A stretch of 64,000 nt of DNA from Glandiceps talaboti (GCF_964340395.1 NC_135560.1:12194598-12258597), one strand, 5' to 3'. Positions 1 through 33,698 are shown, numbered from the stretch's first letter. Notes: generated by a model from the sequence alone, not told the origin. A program made the numbers and translations.

Positions 1-363
1 CTCAGACGGTACCGAAAATCATGGACTCAACATTGGAGTACTTGCTCTAACGTGCTTTCACTTTGTTGGATTGCTGTGTACAAGGGTTTGAATTATTACA
101 GGATATACTCCTATAACAGGATATCCCATGTCTATAAGAATTACCATAGGTAAGATGTACCTGACCTTATTTCAATTTTGGTCCTAAAAGATCATGTGTA
201 ACTAACAACAACGTCCCCAGGCATCCATATCAATAATTTCCCTTTAAATCCTGCCATGGTCACTGTCTTTTACATGAACTTGACCCATGAGTGATACAGG
301 TATTTTGATCACACCCAAAATACTCATACATGTATGTACATAAAATCACATGTATTCATTCCG

Positions 364-755
364 TAGGCGAAATAAAAATTAATTGTGTGTTTCCAATAAC
401 ATGGCTCGTTGACACTCCACCAGCATTGGTGTAAGGTCTATGCATGGCCTCAAAAAATACAATTGGTAGGTTAGGATTTTATTTTATTTGATTGTATCTT
501 TTTATTTTTGAAAAATATTGCTTCGACACAAAAACAAACAAAATGTCAGTCAGAATACCCCATCTGTGTTTAGTTTGATGAAATGTGTACAGATATCGCT
601 GGGGAAAGGAAAGCAGATGTGCATGAAGGCCAAGAAGATAATGAATTTGTTATCTTTTTGTTTTAATGTTTTAAAAAAATGTTCAGGGTCAGAGGCTTAA
701 AGTTAAACTAGGGTCGCTCAGATTATTGGAAACACATAATTTTTTTTCCTTTGGT
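364..755. mobile_element. MITE-like element, family A copy 1
   Basis: The left end AGGCGAAATAAAAATTAATT and right end (TTATTGGAAACACATAATT) are imperfect inverted repeats. The same ends and interior words (GGGTC...AAGTAATTTT, CAACCTACCTACCC) recur at 3087-3468, 11860-12228, 33846-34219, about 35430-35588 and 36865-37195. No transposase is encoded. Confidence 0.6.
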
Positions 756-1297
756 CTTATTATAACTGTAACTTTGACATATGGATAATTACAATAAAAT
801 GATAATGTGACAATTGAATTAATTTAACATCATTAGCAGTGACAAAGTGGTATGACATTGGTGTGAAAATCAATCATGAAATACAGAGTCAATTGAATTT
901 TTGAAAACAACCAAAAAACCTTCGTTAAAATTCCTTCATTAGTTTTTATCATATTTATTTTTCACATTTTTTTTCTTCACATTTGTTATCAGTGGTCGAG
1001 TACTTTAAGTAAATCAAAGAATTTGAGTCTCAAGAAATATATTTTATTCATTCTGGAACTGATGATTTTGAGCACTTTTTTTTTGTCGCAACCTTTACAT
1101 GTATGGCTGTACATGTAGTACCGCGTAACATTTCACGGTAAATGTACATGTTTGGAAATCTAATCAAATGAACAAACGTTACTAAAATCTCAGTTATTTT
1201 TCATGTGAAAGTAATGTCTCCTTAAAGTTTGTTCATGACTAAGTATATGTATAGTCACAGTCATGAAAAAAGGTATTAAAGAGACATTTATGTCAAC

Positions 1298-2625
1298 CAC
1301 ATATTTGTCTCGTTACTGTCATACATAGATGTATATTTTACCCCAACCCCTCACTTTCACTCTCGCACTGATACCATCAATGGCATCATACTTATTTTTA
1401 GCAGTTTTATAGCAGTACATATTTGTATGGTTGCATATAGTACATATGTATTACCCCAACCCCTAACTTTCACTCTCGCACTGATACCATCAATGGCATC
1501 ATACTTATTTTTAGCAAAGTTTTTTATAGCAGTACATATTTGTATGGTTGCATATAGTACATATGTATTACCCCAACCCCTCACTTTCACTCTCGCACTG
1601 ATACCATCAATGGCATCATACTTATTTTTAGCAAAGTTTTTTATAGCAGTACATATTTGTATGGTTGCATATAGTACATATGTATTACCCCAACCCCTCA
1701 CTTTCACTCTCGCACTGATACCATCAATGGCATCATACTTATTTTTAGCAAAGTTTTATAGCAGTACATATTTGTATGGTTGCATATAGTACATATGTAT
1801 TACCCCAACCCCTCACTTTCACTCTCGCACTGATACCATCAATGGCATCATACTTATTTTTAGCAAAGTTTTATAGCAGTACATATTTGTATGGTTGCAT
1901 ATAGTACATATGTATTACCCCAACCCCTCACTTTCACTCTCGCACTGATACCATCAATGGCATCATACTTATTTTTAGCAAAGTTTTATAGCAGTACATA
2001 TTTGTATGGTTGCATATAGTACATATGTATTACCCCAACCCCTCACTTTCACTCTCGCACTGATACCATCAATGGCATCATACTTATTTTTAGCAAAGTT
2101 TTATAGCAGTACATATTTGTATGGTTGCATATAGTACATATGTATTACCCCAACCCCTAACTTTCACTCTCACACTGATACCATCAATGGCATCATACTT
2201 ATTTTTAGCAAAGTTTTATAGCAGTACATATTTGTATGGTTGCATATAGTACATATGTATTACCCCAACCCCTCACTTTCACTCTTGCACTGATACCATC
2301 AATGGCATCATACTTATTTTTAGCAAAGTTTTTTTATAGCAGTACATATTTGTATGGTTGCATATAGTACATATGTATTACCCCAACCCCTCACTTTCAC
2401 TCCCACAGTATTACCGTCATACTTTTTTCGGCAAAGTTTTTATGACAATAATTATACATATTTGCACAGTTACTGTCATACATGTGTATGTGTGTTTTAC
2501 CTCAACTCTTCGTCACTTTCAACACACACACATTACCATCATACTTTTCACTGCAAACTTTTTATGGTAATATTTATTTGTACTGTAGTACATGATGTAC
2601 CTGTGACAGTGTATTAAACCCTAAC
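1298..2625. repeat. Tandem satellite block, unit about 115-118 bp
   Basis: The word TTACCCCAACCCCT recurs at 1339, 1451, 1568, 1685, 1800, 1915, 2030, 2145, 2260 and 2378, giving ten registers spaced 112-118 bp. Units between 1451 and 2378 are nearly identical, differing mainly in T-run length; from about 2400 to 2625 further copies are strongly diverged. Reading frames are open on both strands through the array only because the unit lacks stops in some frames. Confidence 0.95.
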
Positions 2626-3086
2626 CATTCCTGTTCACACCCACACTAATAATACTGCCACACGAATCTCATGCAATGGGACCCGTACTCTGTGGAAGGG
2701 GTGCCAAATCACTTGCAGATGACTTGGGTAGACTTTTTTGTGATGAAGTACACATTTCCATAATTATTACATGTATCTCCAGCCCCCACCCCTACGTGAA
2801 TCCAGATGTACTTGTACATTTTTTTGGTATTTTTTTTTCTTTTTAGGATGTGTACATGTAATGATGTAGTAGGGATTTCAACCTTTTGAATTAAAATACC
2901 TTGTTATATGAGCCATTGTATTCTATAGGAAATAGAGATTTGGATCTACAATCTAGCAATACAAGTATGAGGCAACATAGCATACTACCTACCTCCCACT
3001 CACAATCTAAATTTACTTTTATTTGTATGGTTAACATAACGTGCACACATTTTGTAACCGAAACACAAATTTACTGCTCCAACCTA

Positions 3087-3468
3087 AGGCCTAATAGAAA
3101 AAAATTGTTTGGTACCAAACCCCACCTAGTTTTTCATGCCAACCCTAAATTTATTTTTACATGTTCAAGAAAAAATGATAAAATCACGAAAATTGTGAAT
3201 TCTTGCAACAAATATTGGATGCGGAAATTGACATCAACTTAAAAAGGCCATGTAAAACTGTTCTTCCAATCTGTAATGGCTGTACATCTGATGAGTAGAA
3301 ACCAATAACACTGAAACCATATGGAAAATAACAGAAAACGTAATTACCTGAACTAGACACTCACATATGAAAAAAAAAACACATAAAAAAATGAAATAAA
3401 AATCTACCTACCCCACCTATTCTAAAAAATGAACGTAATCAGAACACACAACTTTCTTTGTTAGGCCT
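3087..3468. mobile_element. MITE-like element, family A copy 2
   Basis: Ends AGGCCTAATAGAAAA and TTTGTTAGGCCT are inverted repeats. The interior shares CTTCCAATCTGTAATGGCTG with the copy at 33846-34219, showing that they are the same family. Confidence 0.75.
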
Positions 3469-3555
3469 GACCCACCCAGATTGTACACATACAGGCTAGC
3501 CTACCAATCAGCCTAAAGTTATCTCTCCATAGCACAGATAACATGTACAACATAA

Positions 3556-3673
3556 TGAAAATTTCTACTCACAGAGTCAAACAATTTATTGAAAGTGAGC
3601 CCCAAATTTTTGATGATGTGGGATTTGCATCCAAGAAATATGTGAACTCTGTGAGTAGAAATTTTCATTACTA
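3556..3673. repeat. Hairpin element with terminal inverted repeats of about 24 bp
   Basis: Left arm AATGAAAATTTCTACTCACA and the reverse complement at 3652-3673 (TGTGAGTAGAAATTTTCATT) are nearly perfect. Downstream words (TGAACACAGAGTCCATGAAC) recur diverged near 57150. Confidence 0.75.
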
Positions 3674-3900
3674 AGTATGAACACAGAGTCCATGAACATT
3701 TATTGTCACATGTGCAACATTGTTATCATGTTTGTTTGTAATATATCCGATCCATTTCCTGCATCATGATTATCAATACTTTTGGAATCTGGTTTTACCC
3801 ATGTCTTAGTTCTATCACCAGTCATCATTTTGGAGAACGGTGTCATCAGTTTTGATTTTGTAGTAGATAACTCAATTACCCTAAAAGGGACTCAATGAAG

Positions 3901-3932
3901 TTTTATCTTATCTTATCTTATCTTATCTTATT
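3901..3932. repeat. TCTTA pentanucleotide microsatellite
   Basis: About five copies of TTATC/TCTTA in tandem. Confidence 0.85.
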
Positions 3933-4374
3933 ATTATATTACAATGTATTATAATTTTAATTTTCAAACAAATGTGCTATTCTCAGCGCATTGTACAACA
4001 AACTAACAACTAAAAATGAAAAAATAATACAACAGTTACGAAAACATGGAAAAAGAACCACCAATTAAATGTCTCAGAAGAAAGGGCACAAATGCCGTGT
4101 AAAATTGCTGGTCAAAAGTTCTTTCAAATATGAAGGATAACAATTTCAGAAGACAGCTAAAGTAGATTAAAACAAATTACTTATTATAAAGAACATTACA
4201 TATTAAAACAGAGAGTTAACTATTCCTGCAGTGACCCTGGCAACTCAAAACCATTAAATCAGATACTGTCTAAAAAGATATGTCTTCAAATCACTTTCAT
4301 TATGAAGAAAACATTGACTTGATTAACATTATAGATTCATTCATTTATTGCTAATAATAGAAGAACTGTATTAA

Positions 4375-4735
4375 GGCCAAAATGAAAATTGTTTCTAGCC
4401 AGTACGCATATCACTTAAAATACCCTCACATCAGTCTTTTTTTTCATGATTGTCCAGCCCATGCAGTCTACAGAGCCAGGGGGAAACACAAAAATAACCC
4501 TCCCTACTTCAGTGTAGAAAACTGCAGAGCCAATCATGAACAAGCAAATGACATCTTCCCCACATACAAATGTACATGTAAACACTTGCTCTAAAGTACT
4601 AAATAAAAGGAACAGTAACTTTCATAAATAGTAGATTGAGTGACAGGTTTGTTGAGAATTTAAAAAAAAATGCGTTGTTGCACCACTTTTGATAAAATGT
4701 CCAAACCAGAAACTTTTTTTTTTAGCTGGCATCAA
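4375..4735. mobile_element. Dispersed repeat, family B copy 1
   Basis: Closely matches 34918-35268: both hold ATGCAGTCT...GGGGAAACACAAAAATAACC followed by CTCCCTACTTCAGTG and end in CCAGAAAC plus a T-run. The left end AATGAAAATTGTTTCT is roughly inverted at the right end. The short reading frames inside are not genes. Confidence 0.7.
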
Positions 4736-5545
4736 ACACAGGATAAAAATGAGCTTTGATTGTTAACAAAAATATCGACTTCATTTTTGATATAATTTGA
4801 ATTTCATTTATTTTAGAAAATGGAACACTAGATGAATAATGAAATTATATAGACATGTAACATACTAACAAGTTATATTTAGTTGGAAAGTTAGAATACA
4901 TGTATAATGAAATTTAAAAACTGCATCATCAAATGATATTGGGCACTTTGTTAACATCGATACTTGAACCAAATCATGAACTGTGAAGCTTACCTTCTTA
5001 GATTATTGCCTGATTACATAAAAAAAACCATTCAGTGATTATATTTATATATGTGTATATACATGTACCAATTTCTTGTATTGGTATATGCATACTATTG
5101 GTACATGTATTTACATGACAGCACAATACCGAAAACATGATTACATACCTACAATTGAAATTTTTTTTGAAACATGAATGTTCCATGTACACAAACTCAT
5201 GTGAATTGCAACTGCATGGTTATATACATGTATCGTCAAAATGTGCAGTTTGTGATGAACATTTGATATAATAACAGAACCCCATGGCAATGGAGTGCAA
5301 GAATTGGTATTCAAGGTTTTTAAATGCACTTGTGTTTCTGTTGCTCTTTCACTTGCTTATGGAAAAAAAGTAGTCACAGAGGACACCATAAATACTGATA
5401 CAAATGCAGAAAAAAAAATGTACCTCTAATACACCACACACACATTAGCAGTTATAAGTAATTGCTTTACATGTAAGTTATTCATAAATGCATCTCAGGG
5501 TTGTCGTTCTTTTTCACTTTGTAAACTTCTGCCATACATGTAGTT

Positions 5546-5546
<1 letters not shown>

Positions 5547-5578
<32 letters not shown>
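5547..5578. repeat. ATT trinucleotide microsatellite
   Basis: Ten or so ATT units, followed by AGTCTTTATTTAAACTCG; a similar junction with TTTATTTAAAACTC occurs near 33375, suggesting the tail of a dispersed element. No gene is seen between 5578 and 7024. Confidence 0.8.
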
Positions 5579-7024
5579 GTCTTTATTTAAACTCGATAGA
5601 CTGTTCAGCCAAAGGATCTTTTCACACAGTGTTGAGAAAAAATATATAATCTATACATTAAAAAGTAAAAAATATAATACAAATAAACTGATGAAACAAA
5701 CACAAAAGATGCAAAATCGGCAAAAGCCAGAAGAACAACAAGACAACTAGTACAAAACTAACTGTTTCTAAACAGATGAAATTTACATTTACGTTTAAAA
5801 AGACTGAAGAATGGGGCAGGATTTTTTTACATCAGTATTTAAATCATTCCATACTTCAACTAGTTTAAACATAAGTAGGCCAGGACACTGACTGACCATA
5901 CTATGTGTGGCTGTAGTGAAATGAGTCTATGATTCACATACGGTGTTCAATTCTAAGGCGTGAATCTGTCTAGACACGATGGTATATCCTTACTGTCAAG
6001 CATTGCAGATATATAAAATAAATTGTCAGCTATGTCTGTTGAAACATATATCATTATATGGGAAGTTTTCTTCAACTTTTGTAAGCTTTCTAATGTGATA
6101 ATTTATTTTTTTAAATAAGGATAATTTTATTTTATATGTTATTCCGTAAATAGTTGTCATTCAGTATTGAAACTGATGCTGGTTGGGAGTAGAGAATATA
6201 CTGATATATAGTTTATCCTCAGAATCCAATTTATGGACACTACCATCCCCACTTGTCATGACGATCTTGTCAGTATCAGTGGAGTATACAAGTTAGCACA
6301 ATTGAGAACACTGCCACTGCATGCATCATGTTTTGCCAGAAACATGAAATAAGTACACAGATGTTGTTCCATTGTGATGTAATATGCAGATCACTTAATA
6401 GAGCTATCAGCTTTGTCCTTTCAAGCCAATCAAAACAGTTGTTTTAGTACAGTACAATATACAGGTCACTGAATAGCCAATCGTGTTTGACTTCATTATT
6501 ACTAGCATAGAAATAAGAATATGTGAAACATTTGAATGTAAATGGTAGTTATTGTAGTTTAAATATAATTAATTATGTTTTTATTTCGTGGATGTCTCAA
6601 AATATGGGCTAGAAATACGTGGAATATAATATATGCATTAATGTTACTAATTCCATTTGCGTCAGAACTTACCAGCAAATAGTTTTGTTGTCGTGACGAA
6701 AAGACTAGGCACAGTTTTGTGTTTGTGAGTCATCAAGCTTTAAATATTGCACATCATCTGATGTACGTTGCCAGCAAATTGTAGCAATACATACAGTACA
6801 TTAATAGTACACAGGGAAGTGCCCAGTATATTAATATATCAATACGTCATGAATACTAGTCAAGTGTGACCTACAAATACATGCAATGGGGTTCAATGTG
6901 TGTGTTTGGCTGGTGATGAGATGTACGTACGTATGTACATGTAGTTTTTCCTGGTCTTCTTATATTCTTCTCAACACTTGGTGGAGCTTTTGTAACGTGT
7001 TTTGTAGATTTAGTGTTCTGAATC

Positions 7025-27056
<20,032 letters not shown>

Positions 27057-27319
27057 TGATTGGCTGAATAATGAACAGGAATGATGGGAATTATGCTAAT
27101 TAGTGTAATGTGACCATCAGCAATGTAGCTGATTGGTCAATGAATGTGCCAATCATAATGAAAATAGTGCCATTTTGCTTATGTAAATTATGCATAACTA
27201 ATGGAGACTGTGTGTTTCCCCCAACTCAATATGTTTCCTTGCAATATAATTGTAATCATGTAATACAAAAACTAAAGTAGGAATTGGAAAGCTGACTTTC
27301 AGGTTTCACGCGATGACGA

Positions 27320-27325
27320 AATAAA
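27320..27325 (+). terminator. Candidate polyadenylation signal AATAAA for RASA1
   Basis: AATAAA lies 264 bases after the RASA1 stop and is followed by T/G-rich sequence (TTGTATTGTGAG, then GTTGCTGGTTGTG), as expected for a cleavage region. Other AATAAA words occur near 28290 and 32813, so the 3' UTR could be longer. Confidence 0.4.
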
Positions 27326-30300
27326 TTGTATTGTGAGTAAGTTGCTGGTTGTGTTATAACGGATATTTTTTAGAGATGTAACATTTTTAAAACTGTAATT
27401 TTGACACTTTCTTCAATAAGTGTACTGTAACAGTTGTGATTTTTTGTTTGGGAGGGGAGGGGGATACTTTCACCACCCTCCTGTACTGTCATGGAAATTT
27501 ACAAGAAACATTCTTTGCCATCTTTTAAATCACAATTCATGCATGAGAGTTAATGCATTGAGGTTGTAACTTTTAACCCAAATGGACACTAGACATAATT
27601 TGCTGTCTAAGCAATAGAGAAATTATACATAAGCTAAACATGTACACCATACGTAGTCTTTAGAATCCCTAACCCTAATTATAGTTTGCTTCACTCAGAA
27701 CAGGCCAGTGTGACCTACACTTGTGTGTTGGTCCCAGTGTATTTCAGCCTTGCTAATATGAGTAAAACAGAACAACTTCTCATAACATTCAGTTGTCACA
27801 AATAACCTTTGAGATTTGCCATGTTGGAGGCCACATTGGCCAAATCCCCACAATATAGGGCTGAACAACACACTGTATCTTACATTCGAATTGGACATTT
27901 GCAGCTAGCATTTTGTTTATTTACAGGATTTTTTTGTTAGAATTCATGTAGTGATTCTGTCAGCACAGAATACCGATCACACATTGTTAAAAATACTGTC
28001 AACAGCCAACCAATTTCAACCAGTATGTGTTTGTGGCAATATTTCAGACTATCAGAACTTATATTACTACACATTTCAGATCAGCTTTGAGAATATGTGT
28101 TAAGGTTATACCACATTATGTAGAATATTTTAACGATTTTTTTTGTTTCATTTTTATGATTTTTGTTGAAAGAAAAAAAGACACAAAATTACATCTTTTG
28201 ATTCATGAGGTTGAATTTTAGGTTTATGTGTGCTACAGTGTCTGATGTATGTTACAAGAAATCGCAGAAGTAGTTGGGAAAAATATGAATAAAAAATAGC
28301 ACGTTATTGGAAAGTTTTTGAAGCTGATCTTAAATTTATAGTAAATGTATGTATGTGCAAAGATTTCTCAATGACTCTGTAAATAGGTTTTGTCTTTCTG
28401 CTATTTCACTCTGCATAAGGTCAAACAGTTTATTTGTTGTGCGATTTTATGTTTTCCAAAAGAAAACATATAACAAACCAGACCCTGACAGGTTGTGTAC
28501 ACAGTCCACAGTGATATGACAAAACTGATCGCAGCTTGTTCTCTTCTTCCAAGGGTAGAGTTTTGTTGACTTTCTTTCAGACATGTTAGATTTTTTCTTG
28601 AAATGGAGAGATATTAGTTTGCGAAGAAGAAACTGACAACAACCTACTGCTACTACTGTGCTTATATAGTTTGACATTTTCAGGGGGAGGGGCACAGGAT
28701 GATAGAACAGCCCAATATTTTTAACTAATATTGCTGTACATCAGTGAATCCAACCCATCAACTTTTTTGGTAACCTCGATTTATTTGATTCTTTTTTACT
28801 TGCAATATTCACAATATCACACTTAAAAGGCTAATGTTGACAATAAATTTATTTCTCCTCCTCCTAGTAGTGATTTCCCAAATCTTGGTGACAGACAGTA
28901 TTTTATAATGTAGACTGACAGGAAATCTACATCAGCATTTACATTTCACTGACATGGTGAACTTCAACTGAATTTCAAATATCAAAACAGGTTCAAATAT
29001 ATGGCCAGGAAAAAATACTTACTATTTTGTTGGCGTAGACTGTACAACTGCGTATATTTCCAGATCACTATTGGACATTGTGATTGTTGGATATTTTTTC
29101 AAATATCCATGAAACTTGGACAAGTTTTTTTTTTGTTTTGTTTTTTTCAAAATTCTTCAAATGAATATATTTATATAGTAAGTATTTATAGACTAGATGT
29201 GCTTTTATTTGAGTTCCATGTTTGGGTTAACATTTATCAAAAAAAAGTATTATATTTAGCAGAAACACTAATTTTAAGGTACCCCGCATGTGGGTTTTGG
29301 TTTCTGCAGAGATTCGGAGGGAAAAACTGACATTTTGATTTGGATGTCGCCCCCTAACTCCAGACTGACACTGAGTGAGTAGGTGGCTACCATGGTTACA
29401 AGGAGAGAGAGGTGGTAACCCACACAGATTTCAGCCAACATAATAATATAGTGTTGTAGCTTGTCAACCATAATCTCACCAGAGTAATACCTTACCTTTT
29501 CCTCCAAGATAAACACATGAAGAACTTTGAAATGTTCTATGATATTGTGTAATGTTCCGCACAATCAAAGTTGGTTTTCAGGGACTACGTTCTACAGATT
29601 TCAGTGTTCAAAAATACACATTGTAGTTTCATAGCTTATCTTGAAACATCATGCAGTCGGAAAGTTTGTCGACGGTCAGTGCTTTTATCATCTTCAAAAC
29701 CATTAAATTTCCTTAGCATTATACACACAACAAGAGTCTGAACAGTTAATTGTTTAATTTGACAGGAAAAAATGTGTTTTGTTCAGAGAAAAAATTAAGG
29801 AAAATGAACTTGATATTTCCCTCACCGACATTGAGTGTACTGGGGAAAAGATCAATCTGCAAAAGTCTGGGCATTTGGGCTTTTAATTTGAGGGGGGAAA
29901 ATTTGTGTTTTTGTTCAGTGCAATGTGTTAGTTCTCCCACACTGTAGTTAAATGTATGGGAAAATTTGAAATGCTACCAGATTTTCCCCCATCTTTTTTT
30001 CACAGGGTTCTAAAAAAAAAGCTGAAATCACTGTATTCTACTATGTGAATCACAATTCGTAGTCTGAAAAAAACTTCCACAACTCAAACAAATCTCGCGT
30101 CAAGATTGAAAGAAAAATTGAATACATTTATACATGTAGATTCTGAGCTTTGTGAGTTTTGTGAGTCAACTCATCGCTAATTTATATTTTTTGAAATTTT
30201 TAATTTATATTTTGCTAACTTTGCTTGTTTTGTACTTGTACTGCGGATATTTTCCGTTGTGGCTTTTTTTTCTGTATGTGTAATGACAATTTATTTCCAC

Positions 30301-30434
30301 TTGTTTACTTTTGACAAAGTATATCAAAATGCCAACTTCCTTTGAAGTGTGGTTTCTTCCACCCTGTATATACCAGTATGTTATTCTGTACACAGTATGT
30401 GTGTACCCGTGTAGTGGCTTCAGTCACCAACTGT

Positions 30435-30780
30435 TTGAAGGGGCACAAGCTGAGTTTATAAACTTCGTACTTGAGTGAAAATACTTGTATAAAACCTTCT
30501 TTGAACTATTTTAGTATAATGTTAATGTCGAGATGCATGTCCTGTTTGGCATCGCAATTGTCTTCTGACATTGTTAGAACTGTTGATTGCATAGTTAGGA
30601 TTTCCACAACATTTTATCGTATGCATAATGAATTACAGTGTATCAAATCGTTTAAACGTTATATCTTGATACCAGCAAGTGATGGTTAAGTATGCTTCAG
30701 TAAGTAAAGTGCTGCACGTACCTTTTGAACATGCAGAATAAATTACGTCCAAAAACATAAATTCAGCTTGTCCTCCTTAA
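30435..30780. mobile_element. TTAA MITE-like element, family D copy 1
   Basis: Left end TTGAAGGGGCACAAGCTGAG and right end CAGCTTGTCCTCCTTAA are inverted. The interior shares TTAATGTCGA(G/T)GCAT-type words with 51246-51620 in opposite orientation. Its right TTAA is the left TTAA of the adjoining family C element. Confidence 0.7.
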
Positions 30781-31122
30781 AGTGGCCATATGGATGACGA
30801 TTGGGTATTTTTTTTTATTTTTAATTTACACAAAACACTTTTGTCATGGCTTTCTATTTGATATATGAAACAACAGAGACCAAGTCTGTGTTTGTAACTC
30901 ACACAGTGCAAATTAGTAATAAATGTGTAAAATGTTTGTTATTGTACGTACAATAACAAACATTTTGCACATTTATTATGCTTTTTCAATTTATTGATCT
31001 GAGTTACAAAAAAGGACTTGGTCTATGTCGTTTCACATTGATTTTTCAAATAGGATGCCATGATAAAATTGTTTCATAAATCCAAAATAAAAACCCAATC
31101 CTCATCCATATGGTCACTTTAA
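30777..31122. mobile_element. Near-palindromic TTAA MITE, family C copy 2
   Basis: Ends TTAAAGTGGCCATATGGATG and CATCCATATGGTCACTTTAA are almost perfect inverted repeats. The centre GTTATTGTACGTACAATAAC is a perfect palindrome, and TTAA flanks both ends. Confidence 0.9.
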
Positions 31123-31495
31123 AGCCCAAGAAGCGGTACCTCGTTTTTATAATCTTTTATTCTTATTTTCAATTAATTTATGTTGTTGTACTTTTCACAC
31201 GTAGTGATCCAACACTACCGACATTGGGACCTCTCAAATTTATAATGTGTTGGTATATGATAAAATTATGTGTTTTGTTCATATACAGTTTACACATGGA
31301 CATTAAACCAGTGTGTATAGACATGAATTTTGAATTTTGCTAATTAGAAAATGGATTGAATTGTTTTCTTTTATGGGAAAGGTTGATGCATTTTGCAAAA
31401 TTTTGAAACATGTTGTTCAAAAATGTTATGGCTTTTTAAGATTCACTTGTTTCCTCATACAAAAGTGATATAACACTTTCATATAAACTTACTGT

Positions 31496-31851
31496 CCATT
31501 TCATTTTAGTGTTCACTGGCTTTGTTTGATACAACCACACTGAAACCAATAAGAAACAGCACATGCTACACTTCAAGACAGTAAGATCGCAATTTCTTGC
31601 TACATTTTGTCTGAATGAAATAAACCATTTATATGTACTGTAGCTAGATGCAGACATGTAGGTGCCGATGTTTTGATGTCTGCATTTGATGTCTGCATAG
31701 TGTCACGTTAGTTCATTTTATTTAGACAAAACAGAGCAAGAAACTGTCTTCATTCAATCTTGCTATCTTTAAAGTGTAGCATGAAGTTTCTTCTCAATGG
31801 TTTCTGCATGGTTGTATCAAACAATGACAGTGAACACTAAAATGAAACAGG
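31496..31851. repeat. Long foldback repeat with arms of about 140 bp
   Basis: TTTCATTTTAGTGTTCACTG with TTTGTTTGATACAACCA in the left arm is mirrored at the right as TGGTTGTATCAAACAATGAC and GTGAACACTAAAATGAAA. About 70 bp of loop contains a doubled GATGTCTGCAT. No second copy was seen. Confidence 0.85.
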
Positions 31852-33033
31852 CTGTACATGGAACTGATCACTATCAATTTTCAGTGAACTAACTTTAAAT
31901 ATATCAGTATATGATTTTTTTTTTTCGTAGTCTACTTACCGACACAAACTTTAAATAAAACCATTACTTTTGTTATATTTCTCACATTACATTGAGACAT
32001 ATTATTATCAAACTACACACAGTTTTTGCCTCATAAATTATTTTGGATTACCAAACGTTACCTCAAAAAAAGTCTCCATATTTCTTTAAAGTGAAAAACG
32101 CATAAATACGTACATCAAGTTAAAAATCTCATTTTAGCTACAGAACCAACCATGTATATATGAAACTAAAAATAAAACAAGTCATTCATGTTCTGGACTG
32201 TAGTCGAAATACTATTACTAAGTCAAAAATAAAGTTAGTCTTTATACTGCCAGCATGACTTGATGAATAGGAATTTTTATTTGCTATAAGCAAAACTTGT
32301 GTAAAATCCACTCTTTTGAGTAGACATATATAGATACAGAGACAGAATTATTTAGAATTATGGATGAGTCAGCCTAAGAAATATGTGGTTCTCAAATTTG
32401 TACTCTTGTTGCAAATCTCGTATTTGAAATCTGTGGTCCATGATGTGTCTGTACATAGTAATCTTTACTCCCAAGGGTAGTGAAGTAAATGTCAAAGGTC
32501 AGGTCAAAGGTCAAATATGCTAGATGTCCAGTGACCTTTCACCTAAAACTATATTTTGTTGCCATGGTTTCTAAGCTGCAGATTGTATTGTACTTTTTTT
32601 TCTTAACATGTCCTAGGTTCATTTTTTTGTACTGTAAAAGAAATGTTTAGAATTAATGAGACTTTCTGAAAGAGTTTTTTTACCGAAAGATCAAGGTTGT
32701 ATGTGATTGTGATTCAAGCTGAGCTTGCCAATGTATATGTCGTTGTCCTTGTTCTGCGTTGTGTTTAATGTGTTGATAAGACTTTATGCATGTGAGGGAG
32801 ACTTAACTTGAATAAATAAAAAAACAAAACTCGAGAGGTTTTCCCAGGCACGGCAACACAACTTGATGTAATAGAATGACTTTCAAGTTTTACTTTTTAA
32901 TTTGTTGTCTTTATAAAAGTTAGATAACCAAATAAAATCCACATTTTTTTTGTTCACTTTTAATTACCTGTGTCAGTTTTTTGATGTGTTGACCTAAAAC
33001 TTCTGTCAGTATCTAGATAGTTTATAGGCTAGA

Positions 33034-33214
33034 GAATTCTTGGTATCTGAAATAGAATATTACTGCCTACCGTAGGCACGCCATTAAAATAATGAACATT
33101 CGATTTCTTGATCGACACCGTAACTTCTGCTCCACATGCTACACAAGTCTACCTTATTTGTTCTATTTTGACACCCTAGCATGAGGTAAAAAGTTACTGC
33201 AGGTACCAAGAATT
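33034..33214. mobile_element. Short inverted-repeat element, family H copy 1
   Basis: GAATTCTTGGTATCTG at the left faces CAGGTACCAAGAATT at the right. The interior CACCGTAACTTCTGCT...CTACACA and TTGTTCTATTTTGAC is shared with about 58105-58277. Confidence 0.7.
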
Positions 33215-33698
33215 GTCATGGTTTCACTATCTCAAATCTACTTTCCAAACCAACTTGTTTTGAAAAAAAGGTAGGCTAGAGATATCAATGTAACATCTGC
33301 AATAATCTATATATGAAGTCCAGATCACATAAAAAAAATACTATTACATTATTACTGTTATCATCGTTATTAACTTTATTTAAAACTCAATACAATATTG
33401 AGCCAGGCTCTTCTTTTAACTTACATACTATCTATACATGTGGTAACTATAGCCATCTCCACTGTAACCCCTATAGAGTATAAACATTACCATGTTATCT
33501 CTGAATTATCATTACACAGAATAGTATTCAGAGTGTGTGTTATCGTCATTTTTTGTTTTCTAAAAAATTCACAGATGAAATACATTTGTATACATTTTAA
33601 GAAATCAATTTAATATTTTAATAACATGGTTTTAAATAAGTGTAAAGTTTGTATATCACGACTAACTTATCATGTAACTACTTCTAAGAGCTAGGCTA

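Larger units (their letters stand above)
1..7024. other. Upstream non-coding region of RASA1, repeat-rich
   Basis: No convincing exon was found. The interval holds element A1 (364-755), the 115-bp satellite (1298-2625), A2 (3087-3468), a hairpin (3556-3673), pentanucleotide and ATT repeats, and B1 (4375-4735). If the 7025 start is real this is intergenic or promoter sequence; otherwise it may be the first RASA1 intron. Confidence 0.6.

Noticed and set aside
1357-1789. 116- and 120-residue reading frames on opposite strands
   Set aside because: Both are translations of the 115-bp satellite units; the repeated peptide follows the DNA repeat and no family resemblance or splice context exists.
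29274-29564. 96-residue minus-strand frame in the intergenic gap
   Set aside because: No recognisable family, no splice partners seen and ordinary length for chance in this region; kept as unexplained sequence rather than a gene.
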